From: Multifurca ochricompacta
Taxonomy: Eukaryota; Basidiomycota; Agaricomycetes; Russulales; Russulaceae
Length of the DNA: 27,919 nt
Direction of reading: 5' to 3'
Assembly (NCBI GenBank): GCA_022496185.1
Contig: WTXG01000380.1
Coordinates: 1-27,919, forward strand
Shown here: piece by piece, positions 7,749 through 16,948 of the stretch
Layout: the number at the start of each line of letters is the position of its first letter
Numbering within the stretch: position 1 is the stretch's first letter
The notes under the pieces: model-generated
What the model was told of the DNA's origin: nothing
The model's database searches: none
What the model saw: the letters and a program-made list of their open reading frames with translations, nothing else
Made by a program: the position numbers and the translations under genes

Positions 7749-9787
7749 AGATGTGACATTTGATGAAGGATCCTTCCAGACACCTTGCAAAGGACAGCAA
7801 GGGAAACAAAAGGAAACAGTTACACCTTTTGTGTTAGAAGTTGAGAGGCCTGTCCAGCCTCAACCAGCAATAGCCACAGTTCCTCAGGCTCCTGAAGATA
7901 AGGAAGCTGAGGTTGAGGAACAGGAGGTAGTGGAACCTCCTCAAATAAATCCTGAGCCTACCACACCCAAAAATGAGACACACAACATAACTATCTATCA
8001 GACACCTCCGTCCCAAATAATGGAACCATCTGAACTCCCCCAGAGAACTTGTGCCAAAAGACAATCTAAAAAGAATGTTGGCAGACTTCCCCAACCAGTA
8101 TTTACCAGGGAAAGTCCACAATCTCAACAGCATGACAGGGCTGTGCAGGAAGATTTAGATCTTGATACTGCCCATCCCAAATGCTCACATCGCATGAATC
8201 CTCGATTTTATAATGAGGATAATGCTGAGTTCGTGCAGGGTTCTTCCAGACTTGGGCACATGGAGTTGCTAAATGCCGCAGGAGTCTCTTACAGAGATCC
8301 CCTGACTTTTCAGGAGGCAATGCAGTCTGACAATGCCAATGAATGGCTTGAGGCATGTCAATATGAAATAGATGCCTTAGATAAGTTAAATGTGTGGCGC
8401 CTTGAGGATCTTCCAAAAGGAAGAAAGGCAGTAAAGTCAAAATGGGTTTTTAAGCTGAAACCAGATGGACAGTTTCGTGCTAGGCTTGTGGAAAAAGGTT
8501 TCACCCAAGTAGAAGGGGTGGACTTTGATGAAATGTTCTCCCCAGTCACCAGATTTGAATCTCTTAGATTATTACTAGTGCTAGCTACGCTAGAGGATTG
8601 GGAAATCCACCAGATGGATGTCAAATCGGCATTCCTACATGGCAATCTGGAAGAAGAGATATATATGGAGCAACCAGTTGGTTTCATCATTGCTGGTCAA
8701 GAGTCCAAAGTTTGTAGGCTACAGAAAGCATTATATGGCCTCAAACAAGCTTCCCAAGCATGGAATCTTCAATTCCATGCAGTTCTAAATGAACTGGGCT
8801 TCACTCGGACGTACTCTGATGCAGGAGTATATGTGTTTCATCAAAAGGAGGGGGATGATTCACTTTATGTCATTCTTTATGTAGATGACATCACTATACT
8901 TGGATCTTCAAATGATAGAATAACATGGCTGAAGTTGTCTCTATCTAACAGATATGAGATGACTGACTTGGGAGAAATCCAGTCATACCTTGGAGTTAAT
9001 ATCACCAGGGATTGTCCTAATAAGACACTGGATATTGACCAAGCAGCCTACGTTTTATCTATTATTGAGAAGTTTGGGATGAGGGATTCCAACTGAGTAT
9101 ATACTCCTCTTCCCTCTGGTGCTGATGTACATCTGGTCAAATTTGATGGCCAGGCATCTACTTCTGATATAAAGAAGTACCAACAGTTGATGGGGTCTCT
9201 GCTATGGGTGCAGATTGGAAGCAGACCTGACATCAGTTTTGCTGTGGCGCACCTTAGTCAATATGCTTCCAACCCCTCTCAAGATCATATGCGACTAGCA
9301 AAATATGTCTTAAAGTATCTTAATAGTACAAAAGACTATAAGTTGCAGTATTCTGGAGGGAATGGGGAGAATGGCCTTCATGGTTTTGCAGATTCCTCAT
9401 GGGGAGATCAAGAGGACTGCCATTCTACCTCAGGCTACGTGTTTTTCTTAGCAAATGGTGCCATATCTTGGTGTTCCAGAAAGCAGAAAACAGTAGCACA
9501 GTCCACCACTGAAGCCGAGTATATGAGCCTCTCTGAGGCTTCCAATCAGGCAGCGTGGTATAGGACTTTTATGGAAGAGTTAGGATTTGGCGTTAAACCC
9601 AGTCACAGGAAGGCAGTCAAAGCATATACCTATCAAGTACCATGCCATTAGGGGGTACATTGAATCGCACATAATTGAGTAAGTGCAAACCCCCACAGGT
9701 GAGATGTTGGCAGATGGCTTCACTAAGTCTCTACCAAGAACATCATTTGAAACCATGGTCAATGGACTAGGATTTATGCTGAAATGA
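7678..9787 (+). pseudogene. pol: Copia-2 linker, RT and RNase H
   Basis: The frame continues from integrase after the shift. An acidic, Pro-rich linker spans about 7780-8200. RT starts near 8390, and the catalytic Y-V-D-D is at 8878-8889. A TGA at 9094-9096 interrupts the frame between RT and RNase H, which continues in phase (S-G-A-D-V-H-L-V, then D-S-S-W-G-D, T-T-E-A-E-Y-M-S-L). Near 9590, about 55 bp are missing relative to Copia-1; the loss removes the H-G-D-N-K-G-A segment with a catalytic Asp of RNase H. The tail has another stop (TAA, about 9680) and ends at TGA 9785-9787. Several lesions make it non-functional. Confidence 0.87.
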
Positions 9788-10046
9788 GAGAGCTGGAATT
9801 TGGAGACTTTGTATGCCAGTCTCACTTTCCCACCATGCCACATGAGCACATTCTCGACCTCAAGAGTGATGCAAGAGGTGTGAGTCTGCATAAGCGAATA
9901 TACAACTCGTATGCAAAACTCACAACCTGTGCTTGAGAGTTAGAGAAGTTGGATCTCTGGCTGGTGATATGCTTGTTCAATTTGGATGATGGTGTGCTCA
10001 TTCAACTCATTTCCATCTATGACCAGATGCCTTCAGCATGGAGGGA
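9788..10046 (+). other. Copia-2 3' untranslated region
   Basis: There are 259 bp between the end of the polyprotein and the LTR, against 11 bp in Copia-1. I see no coding signal. It ends in a polypurine tract (catggaggga) next to the LTR. Confidence 0.6.
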
Positions 10047-10515
10047 TGTTGAACACAGGATGTGTTTGGTGATGCTTCAGACATCAGGAGATTAGATTAG
10101 CTACTTAGTGGACTAGATTAGATATCGGAGTTTCGGACTATTTACCATATCATTATTACTTTCTTTCTCACATTCCGCAGTAGCTGACTGATGTACCTTA
10201 GTAATGATGTACAAGCATGTGATACTCTACTGGCCAATGGCCTTTATTGTTTGGACTTTGTCCAGCACTTGTGGACTTATTCCCAGTGCACAGACCATCC
10301 CTTGGATAGTATATAAGGGTGTCTGTTTCATCTCTTACACTTCAGAGTTCCTTCTACCTCTGAAGTGTAAGTCCCATTTACTCTACTCTCTACTTCCTTT
10401 AGACTAATGCTTCCTATAGTACTTGTCATTTCTAGGTCAGTAGTGTAGTAATAGAGAGTTCCTTCTACCTCTGAAGTTACTTGTCATTTCTAGCTTAACC
10501 AGCTAACAACCTACA
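10047..10515 (+). repeat. Copia-2 3' LTR (about 469 bp)
   Basis: It starts TGTTGAACAC after gaggga, like the Copia-1 LTR. A TATA box (tatataag) is at 10310-10317. The motif gttccttctacctctgaagt occurs twice, about 110 bp apart, and acttgtcatttctag also occurs twice, mirroring the internal duplication in the Copia-1 LTR. The right end is taken at ...cctaca (10515), but gtca (10519) is possible. Confidence 0.75.
10334..10371 (+). promoter_or_regulatory. Stem-loop at the predicted transcription start of the Copia-2 LTR
   Basis: cttacacttcagag (10334-10347) and ctctgaagtgtaag (10358-10371) form a perfect 14-bp stem with a 10-nt loop, 24 bp after the TATA box. The position and the core cttcag/ctgaag match the Copia-1 LTR stem-loop. 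Confidence 0.65.
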
Positions 10516-12723
10516 GTCAGTATGCTGCACCTCATGCCTGTTTGACAGGGAGTATATGTCCAATGACTTTGCTGCATTCTGCATTGATCATGGCATTCAA
10601 CAGCAACACTCTGCCAGAAATTGCCCTCAGCAGAATGGAGTGGCTGAGCGGGCAAACAGAACATTGGAGGAAGGCATCATCTCCATGCTATTTGAATCTG
10701 GGATGCCGCCCTCATTCTGGGGGGAGGCACTGACTGCACTTGTCCATGTTACAAACATGGTCTCAACCTCTGTTCTCATCAATAGCACCCCTCACAAAGC
10801 CTTCCTTGGAACCAAGCCTGATCTCTCACAGCTTCAGGTCTGGGGATGCACTGCCTATGTACTGATTCAGCAGGACAAGAGACTGCTTGGGAGCTTGGGC
10901 ACTCATATGGAAAAGTGCATCTTCATCAGGTACCCTCAGGGGTACAAAGCATGGAAGTTCTATCATCCTGGCAGCAAATGGGTGATAATCTCAGAGAGAG
11001 CTGACTTCAATGAAAGGTTCTTCATGCATCACACTGCTTCACCACCCCACATCTCAACCCCTGATCGCACACTTCTTGCTCCCTCCCCTATTGCTCTGCC
11101 AACCATTTGGGATGATCATACAGAGTCACAGCAATCCGTTTGTGGGGGGGGGAGTCCTTCCAATCCACCTGCATCCGTGACATCACCATTTCCACCTTCT
11201 GATCTGCCCCCTATCTCCATGTCTTCCAATCTGCCTCCAGCTCAAACTGTGACATCACCATCCTCTGATCCGCCTCCTATTCCTATGATCTTATCTCCAT
11301 TGGCTCCCACTGCCATTCCCAGCCCAGACCCAGCTCCATCTCGTCCTCAGCACCTCCGACAGCCCAGAGAAATCTGGTTCCCTGAGAAATGGTCAGTCCC
11401 ACAGCGCTACAAACAGACAAGGGAACCCACTCTGGCCATACCCTCCCTGGATGTGAATGATGACCCCAACAATCCCCCTAATCTCATAGGGGAATCTGCT
11501 CCAATAACCCCCTATCCAGGTGATGACAGCATCCCTGATGATCCCCCTGATCCCATCAATGCCAACATCGCCTCTGCAATCAAGCCCACCTCCTACAGAC
11601 AGTCTCAGAGGTGTGATGATGCTCAGCTCTGGCAGACTGCCTGTGAAGAGGAGATGGAGGCTCACAGACTCAATGGCACTTGGGAGATTGTCAAGCTGCC
11701 TCCCGGAAAGAGAGCAATCAGGTCCAGATGGTTCCTGAAGATAAAGCAGAACGCAGATGGCTCCCTTGACAGGTACAAAGCAAGGATGGTTGCCAAAGGT
11801 TATTCACAGTGCCCTGGCTTTGACTTCAAAGAAACATTCGCTCCCACTGCCAGGTACTCAACCATCAGAACCATCCTTTCCATTGCCGCACTGGAGGACA
11901 TGGAACTTCACTCTGTGGATATCTCCCATGCCTATCTCAATGGCAAGCTAGAGGAGGAAATATACATGCAACAGCCAGAGGGATTTGAGGTCAGCAGACC
12001 CGAGTATGTGTGCAAATTGAAGAAGTCACTTTATGACTTGAAGCAAGCCAGCCAAGTGTGGAATAGGAAGCTTCACTCTGTTCTCCTTTCCATGGGCTTC
12101 CAATGGGTTCAATCTGATCATGGGGTGTACATCTTTCATCATAATGATGTCAAGATTCTGATGCCAATCTTTGTGGACAATCTCACCTTGGCCAGCACAG
12201 ATGGAGCCAAGATTGATTCCATTATCTGTGAACTAGCTATGCACTTCAAGCTGTGAGATCTAGGACCCACCACTCAGCTTCTGGGCATGGAAATTCATAG
12301 GGATCACCCAAATTGGTGCCTCTTTCTCTCTCAGAGTCAATATATCTCCAATCTTCTTCAGGATCATGGGTTGGATGATTGCAAACCTGTGTCCACTCCA
12401 TTGGACCCTGGATCTCGCCTCTCCATATCTATGTCACCACAGACTGAACCTGAAGCTGCAGAAATGTGCCAGCACCCCTACCTCTCTCTTGTTGGGTGTC
12501 TGATGTACCTTGCAGTCACCACAAGACCAGATATTGCCTATGCAGCTGGTGTCCTTGCTAGATTCAACTCCAAACCCAGCCCCCTCCACTGGCAAGCAGC
12601 CAAACATGTACTTTGCTATCTAAAGGGCACAGTAAACTATAGGATTGTGTATCAACTGACCAACTCCCCCGAGCCATTCACAACATATTCCAATGCTGAT
12701 CATGGCAGCAATCCAGACAATGG
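10516..12723 (+). mobile_element. Copia-3: Ty1/Copia retrotransposon, central part
   Basis: This is the oldest layer in the window. It begins inside integrase at the Copia-2 LTR edge and ends inside RNase H where Gypsy-C0 starts. It belongs to a different Copia lineage from Copia-1 and Copia-2 (for example Y-I-F-H-H-N-D, L-M-Y-L-A-V-T-T-R-P-D). Both ends of the element lie outside the window. Confidence 0.87.
10535..12723 (+). pseudogene. pol: Copia-3 integrase (part), RT and RNase H (part)
   Basis: The coding signal starts at about 10535 (D-R-E-Y-M-S-N-D-F), with no true start codon. P-Q-Q-N-G-V-A-E-R-A-N-R carries the integrase Glu, then a very Pro/Ser-rich linker (about 11040-11360). RT starts near 11660. 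Its active site reads F-V-D-N at 12170-12181 in place of Y-V-D-D, so the second catalytic Asp is lost (GAT/GAC to AAT). TGA at 12254-12256 follows K-L and precedes D-L-G-P-T, a place where this lineage normally has Arg, so CGA to TGA is likely. The same frame then runs to N-A-D-H-G-S-N-P-D-N-G, where C0 cuts RNase H at 12723. Dead RT, truncated at both sides. Confidence 0.88.
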
Positions 12724-13305
12724 TGTTACAACCATTGCCAAGCAACCCCATTTTCTTCACTCTCCCTAATGAGGACCCTTCTTTACCACCCACCTTGCAC
12801 TTCCTGATCATGTCTCCATCCTGGGACCCATCACATGCCCTCCTCCAATCCCTGTGACTTGCTTTGTACCTATTGACCCAGTGTTTGCCTATGTTTACTT
12901 ACTTATCTCTTTATCTCCTTATCTTTACAACTGGACACTTACTTAATTCCCTATCAGAAGCCAGGCTTTACGCTGTCTGCTTTTGTATATTCAGGCCCAC
13001 TTGACTCCATTATCTTATCTATAGATGCCCACTTGATTACGTATATAAGCCTGCTGTAACTACCTTGTAGACTTCAGACTTGACTTATTGAATACATTGG
13101 TGCTTGTCTTCTGGATGTCCCTTTGGATCTCTGACTCGTCTGTCTCAGTGCTTTCAGCACTTTCCTGCTCAACATCATCTTAGGGAACAGCCCCTTTGAC
13201 TTTGACTCATCCCACTTGAACCCCAAGAAGCCTTATTGGTTTCTTATCCAAACAAACGAACACTGTCACACAAGTCATGTGGAATGTCCTGCACCAGGCA
13301 TAACA
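12724..13305 (+). repeat. Gypsy-C0 5' LTR (582 bp)
   Basis: TGTTACAACC ... CAGGCATAACA. TATA box gtatataag at 13041-13049, start motif agacttgactt at 13076-13086, and a small hairpin agtgct-ttc-agcact at 13147-13161. It is followed by the primer site, so it is a 5' LTR. Confidence 0.9.
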
Positions 13306-13318
13306 TCAAGTCAAGTCT
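13306..13318 (+). promoter_or_regulatory. Gypsy-C0 self-priming primer site
   Basis: tcaagtcaagtct follows the LTR. Its last 11 nt are the exact complement of agacttgactt (13076-13086) in the same LTR, about 34 bp after the TATA box, which is where the mRNA should begin. This is the Tf1 arrangement. Confidence 0.75.
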
Positions 13319-13324
13319 CTCACC

Positions 13325-13456
13325 GTGGCTTCCAGCTGCAGTCAGACCCTCTTTCAAGAAGAACTCATTGAATGCAGAGACAAGAATAATCTTTCACAGC
13401 AAGTACTTGGCTCTGCCACCTGGAAAGATTTTGAGTCCGAGTTTGGATACTACATC
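13325..13456 (+). pseudogene. Gypsy-C0 gag leader fragment
   Basis: The frame reads V-A-S-S-C-S-Q-T-L-F-Q-E-E-L-I-E, then G-S-A-T-W-K-D-F-E-S, matching C1 (14069 on) and C2 (20296 on), until C1 interrupts it at 13457. The first codon shown is GTG; no in-frame ATG is present. Confidence 0.8.
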
Positions 13457-14049
13457 TGTTACAGTCTCTACCGTCCAACCCCATTTTCTTCACTCTCCCC
13501 AATGACAACCCTTCCTTACTGCCTATGCTACACTTCCTGATCACGTCTCCGTCCTGGGACCCATCACATGCTCTGCATCCATCCCTGTGACCCCCTTTGT
13601 ACTTGTTGACTCATTGTGTACCTATGTTTGATCCTTTATCTCTTATCTCGTTATCTCTTTATCTTTACAACCGGACACTTACTTAATACCCTATCAGAAG
13701 CAAGGCTTTATGCCCTCCGCTTTCGTATATTTGGGCCCACTTGACTCCATATCCTTATCTCGTAGACACCTACCGAGTTACATATATAAGTCCACTGTAT
13801 CTACCTTGTAGACCTCAGACTTGACTTGTTCAATACATCGGTGCTTATCTTCCGGATATCCCTTTGATCTTTGACTCGTTCTATCTCAGTGCTTTTGGCA
13901 CTCTTCCGCTCAACATCGTCTTAGGGAACAGCCCCTTAGACTTTGACTCATCCCACTCGAACTCCAAGAAGTCCTATTGACTTCTTATCTGAACCCCTAA
14001 GTAATGCTGTCGCACAAGTCGTGTGGAACGTCCCGCACTGGGTGTAACA
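13457..14049 (+). repeat. Gypsy-C1 5' LTR (593 bp)
   Basis: TGTTACAGTC ... GGGTGTAACA, alignable with C0, C2 and C4. TATA box tatataag at about 13783-13790 and start motif agacttgactt at 13817-13827. A hairpin agtgc-ttttg-gcact lies at 13888-13902. Confidence 0.9.
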
Positions 14050-14062
14050 TCAAGTCAAGTCT
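14050..14062 (+). promoter_or_regulatory. Gypsy-C1 self-priming primer site
   Basis: tcaagtcaagtct; 14052-14062 is the exact complement of agacttgactt at 13817-13827 in the R region of the same LTR. Confidence 0.75.
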
Positions 14063-14068
14063 CTCATC

Positions 14069-14524
14069 GTGGCTTCCAGCCGCAGTCAGACCTTATTTCG
14101 AGAAGAACTCATCGAACGCAGAGACAAGCATAATCTTTCACAACAAGTACTTGGCTCTGCCACCTGGAAAGATTTTGAGTCCAAGTTTGGATACTACGTC
14201 TATCATGACAGAAGATACCAACCAGTAGAATACGACGACGAGAAGAGAGTTTGGTATCACATCCAATATTCGGACAGCCGACACTCTTGGGTCACCACAG
14301 GACCTGCCCCACCTGAATTCAGATTAGGGCTGTGGAGAGAAAATCCCCCAGCCATTGTCATGGACTCTGAACCAGAAGAGTACATAGAAGAACACAGTGA
14401 AGAAGCACTGGTATTAGCGTCGACTACAACCCCAGTTGCACCAGCAGTTGTCACAATCAGAGCCCCTGCTTTGACAACTCCCCAGATATCTACACAGTCC
14501 ACCAGTACAGCCACACCAACTTGA
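14069..14524 (+). CDS. Gypsy-C1 gag leader ORF
   Basis: An open frame of 151 codons begins with GTG in all copies (V-A-S-S-R-S-Q-T-L-F). The frame is open back to the taa in the LTR end and has no ATG before residue 100. It holds a conserved block (G-S-A-T-W-K-D-F-E-S-K-F-G-Y-Y, W-Y-H-I-Q-Y, H-S-W-V-T-T-G-P) and an acidic, Thr/Pro-rich tail. In C1 it ends in TGA 14522-14524, only 6 bp before the gag ATG and in the same frame. In C2 the two are fused without a stop. It may be an N-terminal Gag extension made by non-AUG initiation or after splicing, or a conserved leader that is not translated. I do not recognise a domain. Confidence 0.55.
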   Translation: MASSRSQTLFREELIERRDKHNLSQQVLGSATWKDFESKFGYYVYHDRRYQPVEYDDEKRVWYHIQYSDSRHSWVTTGPAPPEFRLGLWRENPPAIVMDSEPEEYIEEHSEEALVLASTTTPVAPAVVTIRAPALTTPQISTQSTSTATPT

Positions 14525-14530
14525 CAAAAA

Positions 14531-15574
14531 ATGTCCACTATCGCCACCCAGCTCCCAGACCCAGCACCCCCACCACCAGTCATGCCACCACCAAACATCC
14601 CCCCACCCTCAGGACGACTGTCAGGTGTGCTGCCCCAGACGTTTACCAGGGATCGATCACAAAGCAAGAAGTTTATGTTGGAGTTCACAACATTCAAAAA
14701 CTTCAACCATGACGTGCCCCAAATTATCAACCCCTTCCAATGTGCCAACCTCTTCCTGTCATTAATTCGAGGAGAAGCAGTAGATGACTGGACTATGGAG
14801 CAGCTGGAATGGCTAAACGAACAGATTGAGAGTGGGCGACGCACCACTAGTGAGGGCCTTTGGGAAACCATTGCCCAGCGGTTCAAGGATGCATTTACGG
14901 ATGGGCAAGCAAAGCAGAAAGCTGCCCGAGAACTCAAGTCTCTAAAAATGGACAAAGGAGACTTGGACGCCTATGTGGCAAAGTTCAGAAGTCTGGCTAA
15001 TCGAGCTGGATACGACACAGACAAGGAGGCGACATTGGACCTCTTTTCCCAGGGACTACCCAACCCACTAGTCAAAAACATTATCCAATTCCACCTCCCC
15101 AATGATTGGGATACATGGGTTGACACTGCTCAACAACAGCAGCAAGATTACCTCGACTTCCAGACGTGCTTTGGGGTTGATACTAAAAAGGGAAAGACCT
15201 GCGAACAATGGAAGGCTGCCTTTGGGATTAAACCCACGCATACCACCCAGAGGGATCCAAACACCATGGACACTTTGGCTGACAGGACCAGAGCACGAGT
15301 GGCACTCACTGAAGAAGAAAGACAAACATTGATGAAAGAAGGGAGATGTTTTTGCTGCAAGGTGCAGGGGCACATGTCGAGAGAATGCCCGAAGAAGGGG
15401 GTATGGGTGGCTGAAGCTACCGTCACACCTGTCCAGAACAACCCACCAACCGTTGACAAAAAGACGCCGACAAAAGAAGAAAAGGCACAGGAAATATGGA
15501 GCAATATGATGAAGGAAAGCGAAGAAGTGCAGGCCCTCTTAGTCAAGAAGGCATTCGCTAAGAAGGATTTTTGA
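14531..15574 (+). CDS. gag: Gypsy-C1 Gag (capsid-nucleocapsid)
   Basis: 347 codons, ATG to TGA without lesions. After a Pro-rich start (P-P-P-P-V-M-P-P-P), residues about 35-200 form a retrotransposon Gag capsid domain (F-T-R-D-R-S-Q-S-K-K-F, W-T-M-E-Q-L-E-W, F-K-D-A-F-T-D, K-F-R-S-L-A-N-R-A-G-Y). A single CCHC zinc knuckle, C-F-C-C-K-V-Q-G-H-M-S-R-E-C, lies near residues 274-287. The Lys/Glu-rich tail ends K-K-D-F at a run of five T's shared with C2. The product would coat the genomic RNA and build particles. The stop is followed at once by pol in the -1 frame, so Pol probably needs frameshifting. The frame looks coding-competent. Confidence 0.88.
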   Translation: MSTIATQLPDPAPPPPVMPPPNIPPPSGRLSGVLPQTFTRDRSQSKKFMLEFTTFKNFNHDVPQIINPFQCANLFLSLIRGEAVDDWTMEQLEWLNEQIESGRRTTSEGLWETIAQRFKDAFTDGQAKQKAARELKSLKMDKGDLDAYVAKFRSLANRAGYDTDKEATLDLFSQGLPNPLVKNIIQFHLPNDWDTWVDTAQQQQQDYLDFQTCFGVDTKKGKTCEQWKAAFGIKPTHTTQRDPNTMDTLADRTRARVALTEEERQTLMKEGRCFCCKVQGHMSRECPKKGVWVAEATVTPVQNNPPTVDKKTPTKEEKAQEIWSNMMKESEEVQALLVKKAFAKKDF

Positions 15575-16200
15575 CTGGCTCTACCCCGTCAGCCTGGGCA
15601 CAAGCATTGCATGTAACCTCTGTGTATACTAGTTGCTTCAAATCTTTGAAAATACCAGTACACTTTGAAACTACACAAAGGACGGCCGATCAAGACATCC
15701 TGATAGACTCAGGAGCTACTGATAATTTTATCAGCCCACGAATGGCGAGAACCATGGGCTTGGGGATGCAGGAACTCCCCCAGGAAAAGAACATCTGGAA
15801 CATTGACGGAACAGCCAACCAAGCCGGAAAAATTAGACATTATATAGATCTCCAGGTTCAAGTAGGAGAAAGGACAAAAAACATTTGCTTCCTTGTCACC
15901 AACTTAGGAGAGGAAGACTTGATCCTAGGGTATCCATGGCTAGCAGTGTTTGAGCCAAAAATTAACTGGGGCAACACGACCATGGATAAGGAGTCCTACC
16001 CCGTTCTCATCACTTCACTAGGGTATGACTATGCAACCCGACAGTTGGCCAGACGTGGAGTTACAGAGGTAAGAAAGTCGAAAGACAAAGACCTGGGCTG
16101 CTGTTATGCTACAAAAGCATCAGAGCTCGCCCAGAAGGCAGTGGAAGGGCATTCAGAAAGGACCTTCGAGGAAGTAGTACCAGAAGCATACCACTGACAC
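15571..16200 (+). pseudogene. pol: Gypsy-C1 pol N-terminus: aspartic protease, truncated
   Basis: The frame is -1 relative to gag and overlaps its stop. The active site is I-L-I-D-S-G-A-T-D-N-F-I-S (Asp at 15706-15708, residue 46 from 15571), followed by the retropepsin strand I-L-G-Y-P-W-L near residue 120. The frame then goes to A-S-E-L-A-Q-K-A and P-E-A-Y-H, where a TGA and the B1 LTR (16201) cut it off before RT. The protease domain itself is intact and would process Gag and Gag-Pol; without RT and integrase this copy is not autonomous. Confidence 0.87.
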
Positions 16201-16948
16201 TGTCACAGCCAGGTCTCTGCTGTGTCAGTCATCGTTTCAAGCTGCAGGTCCTCAAGATGTGGAGTGCATGCAAGATTCAAGGTAAGACTATCAAGACAAG
16301 TCAAGTCAAGGTGTCAAGGCGAGCCCCAGCGAGCCACGGTCAAGATTCAAAGGCCCACAAGATACAAGAGGGGCACACGTCGATTCAAGGTGTCAAGGCA
16401 AACCACAAGGGCCGTGTTCAAGGTTCAAGGCCCACACAAAGCGAGAGGGGCACATGTGCAAGAAGCGAGTTGAAGCAGTGGCAATAGGCCCTGCTGGAGG
16501 TTCTGGGGTGAAGGCTTCCTAAGTTGCAGCTTAGGAAGTTCAAGGGGATTCTGGTGAAGAACAGTAGACCTGTATTAGATACAAGAGAACAGACTTAAAG
16601 TCTGTCTCTCCAGTGTGTCCTACTTAAATACAAGTATTCTAGTGTCTTTGTAAGTAAAGTAGAATGTAGTATAGTAAATATACATGTGAATCTCTAGTGG
16701 GAACTGAAGCAGGAATTGTAAGTGGTGTTGCACCCACTCCAAAAGCAGATCAGTGTCAATCAGGTCAGTCCGAGGAATTTAGCGATTAGATAAGAAAGAT
16801 CCATCAGCTCCAGTCACATGACTTGGAGTGAGGAGTGTCGAAAATGTTGAAACAAAAGTCGAACGCGTGTGGGTCGAAAACTGTCACAAAACGTCACAAA
16901 TGCATCACAAATGCGTCACAAACCGTTACATCGACAAAAAGTGTCACA
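16201..16948 (-). repeat. Gypsy-B1 3' LTR (748 bp)
   Basis: On the plus strand it runs TGTCACAGCC ... AAGTGTCACA, so on its own strand it starts TGTGACAC and ends GGCTGTGACA. It aligns with 26031-26773. On the minus strand it has a TATA-like tatttaag (16623-16630), the palindrome cagactttaagtctg (16590-16604) about 26 bp on, and a hairpin (16515-16538). A repeat containing ttcaaggtgtcaaggc and gaggggcacatg-like blocks occurs twice at about 16298-16455. The bases to the right, tcacccccattg, are the polypurine tract on the other strand. Confidence 0.88.
16515..16538 (-). promoter_or_regulatory. Conserved LTR stem-loop (B1)
   Basis: cttcctaag and cttaggaag form a perfect 9-bp stem with a 6-nt loop. 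B2 has the same at 26332-26355. D has ccttctaag/cttagaagg and B' has ctctccaag/cttggagag at the aligned place, so the stem is kept while its bases change. Confidence 0.65.

Larger units (their letters stand above)
6870..10515 (+). mobile_element. Copia-2: Ty1/Copia retrotransposon, right part
   Basis: Coding sequence starts abruptly at the Gypsy-C4 LTR edge, in the pre-integrase region, and runs through integrase, RT and RNase H to a 3' LTR. Gag and protease must lie left of C4, outside the window. The protein is closely related to Copia-1 over its whole length but the DNA is much more AT-rich and CpG-poor. Its right edge abuts Copia-3 integrase sequence, so it inserted into Copia-3. The exact right end is uncertain by a few bases (10515 or 10519). 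Confidence 0.88.
12724..13456 (+). mobile_element. Gypsy-C0: left end only
   Basis: Complete 5' LTR, primer site and about 130 bp of the gag leader, then cut by Gypsy-C1 at 13457. The left flank, aatgg (12719-12723), is the predicted 5-bp target duplication that should recur at the far right end of C0. Confidence 0.88.
13457..16200 (+). mobile_element. Gypsy-C1: Ty3/Gypsy retrotransposon, left part
   Basis: 5' LTR, primer site, gag leader, gag and the protease part of pol, cut at 16200 by Gypsy-B1. Compared with C2, which continues through the same point, C1 is interrupted just after P-E-A-Y-H. The left flank acatc (13452-13456) is the predicted target duplication. It sits in the gag leader of C0, an element of the same family. 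Confidence 0.9.

Noticed and set aside
14257..14955. Long minus-strand frame (232 codons) opposite the Gypsy-C1 leader and gag
   Set aside because: Antisense shadow of a Pro/Thr-rich coding region; composition is low-complexity Gly/Val and the plus frame carries clear Gag motifs.
16201..16500. Two short plus-strand frames with repeated Lys/Arg/Gln in the B1 LTR (and similar ones in B2)
   Set aside because: Generated by the LTR repeats; not conserved between B1 and B2 and in the wrong orientation for the element.
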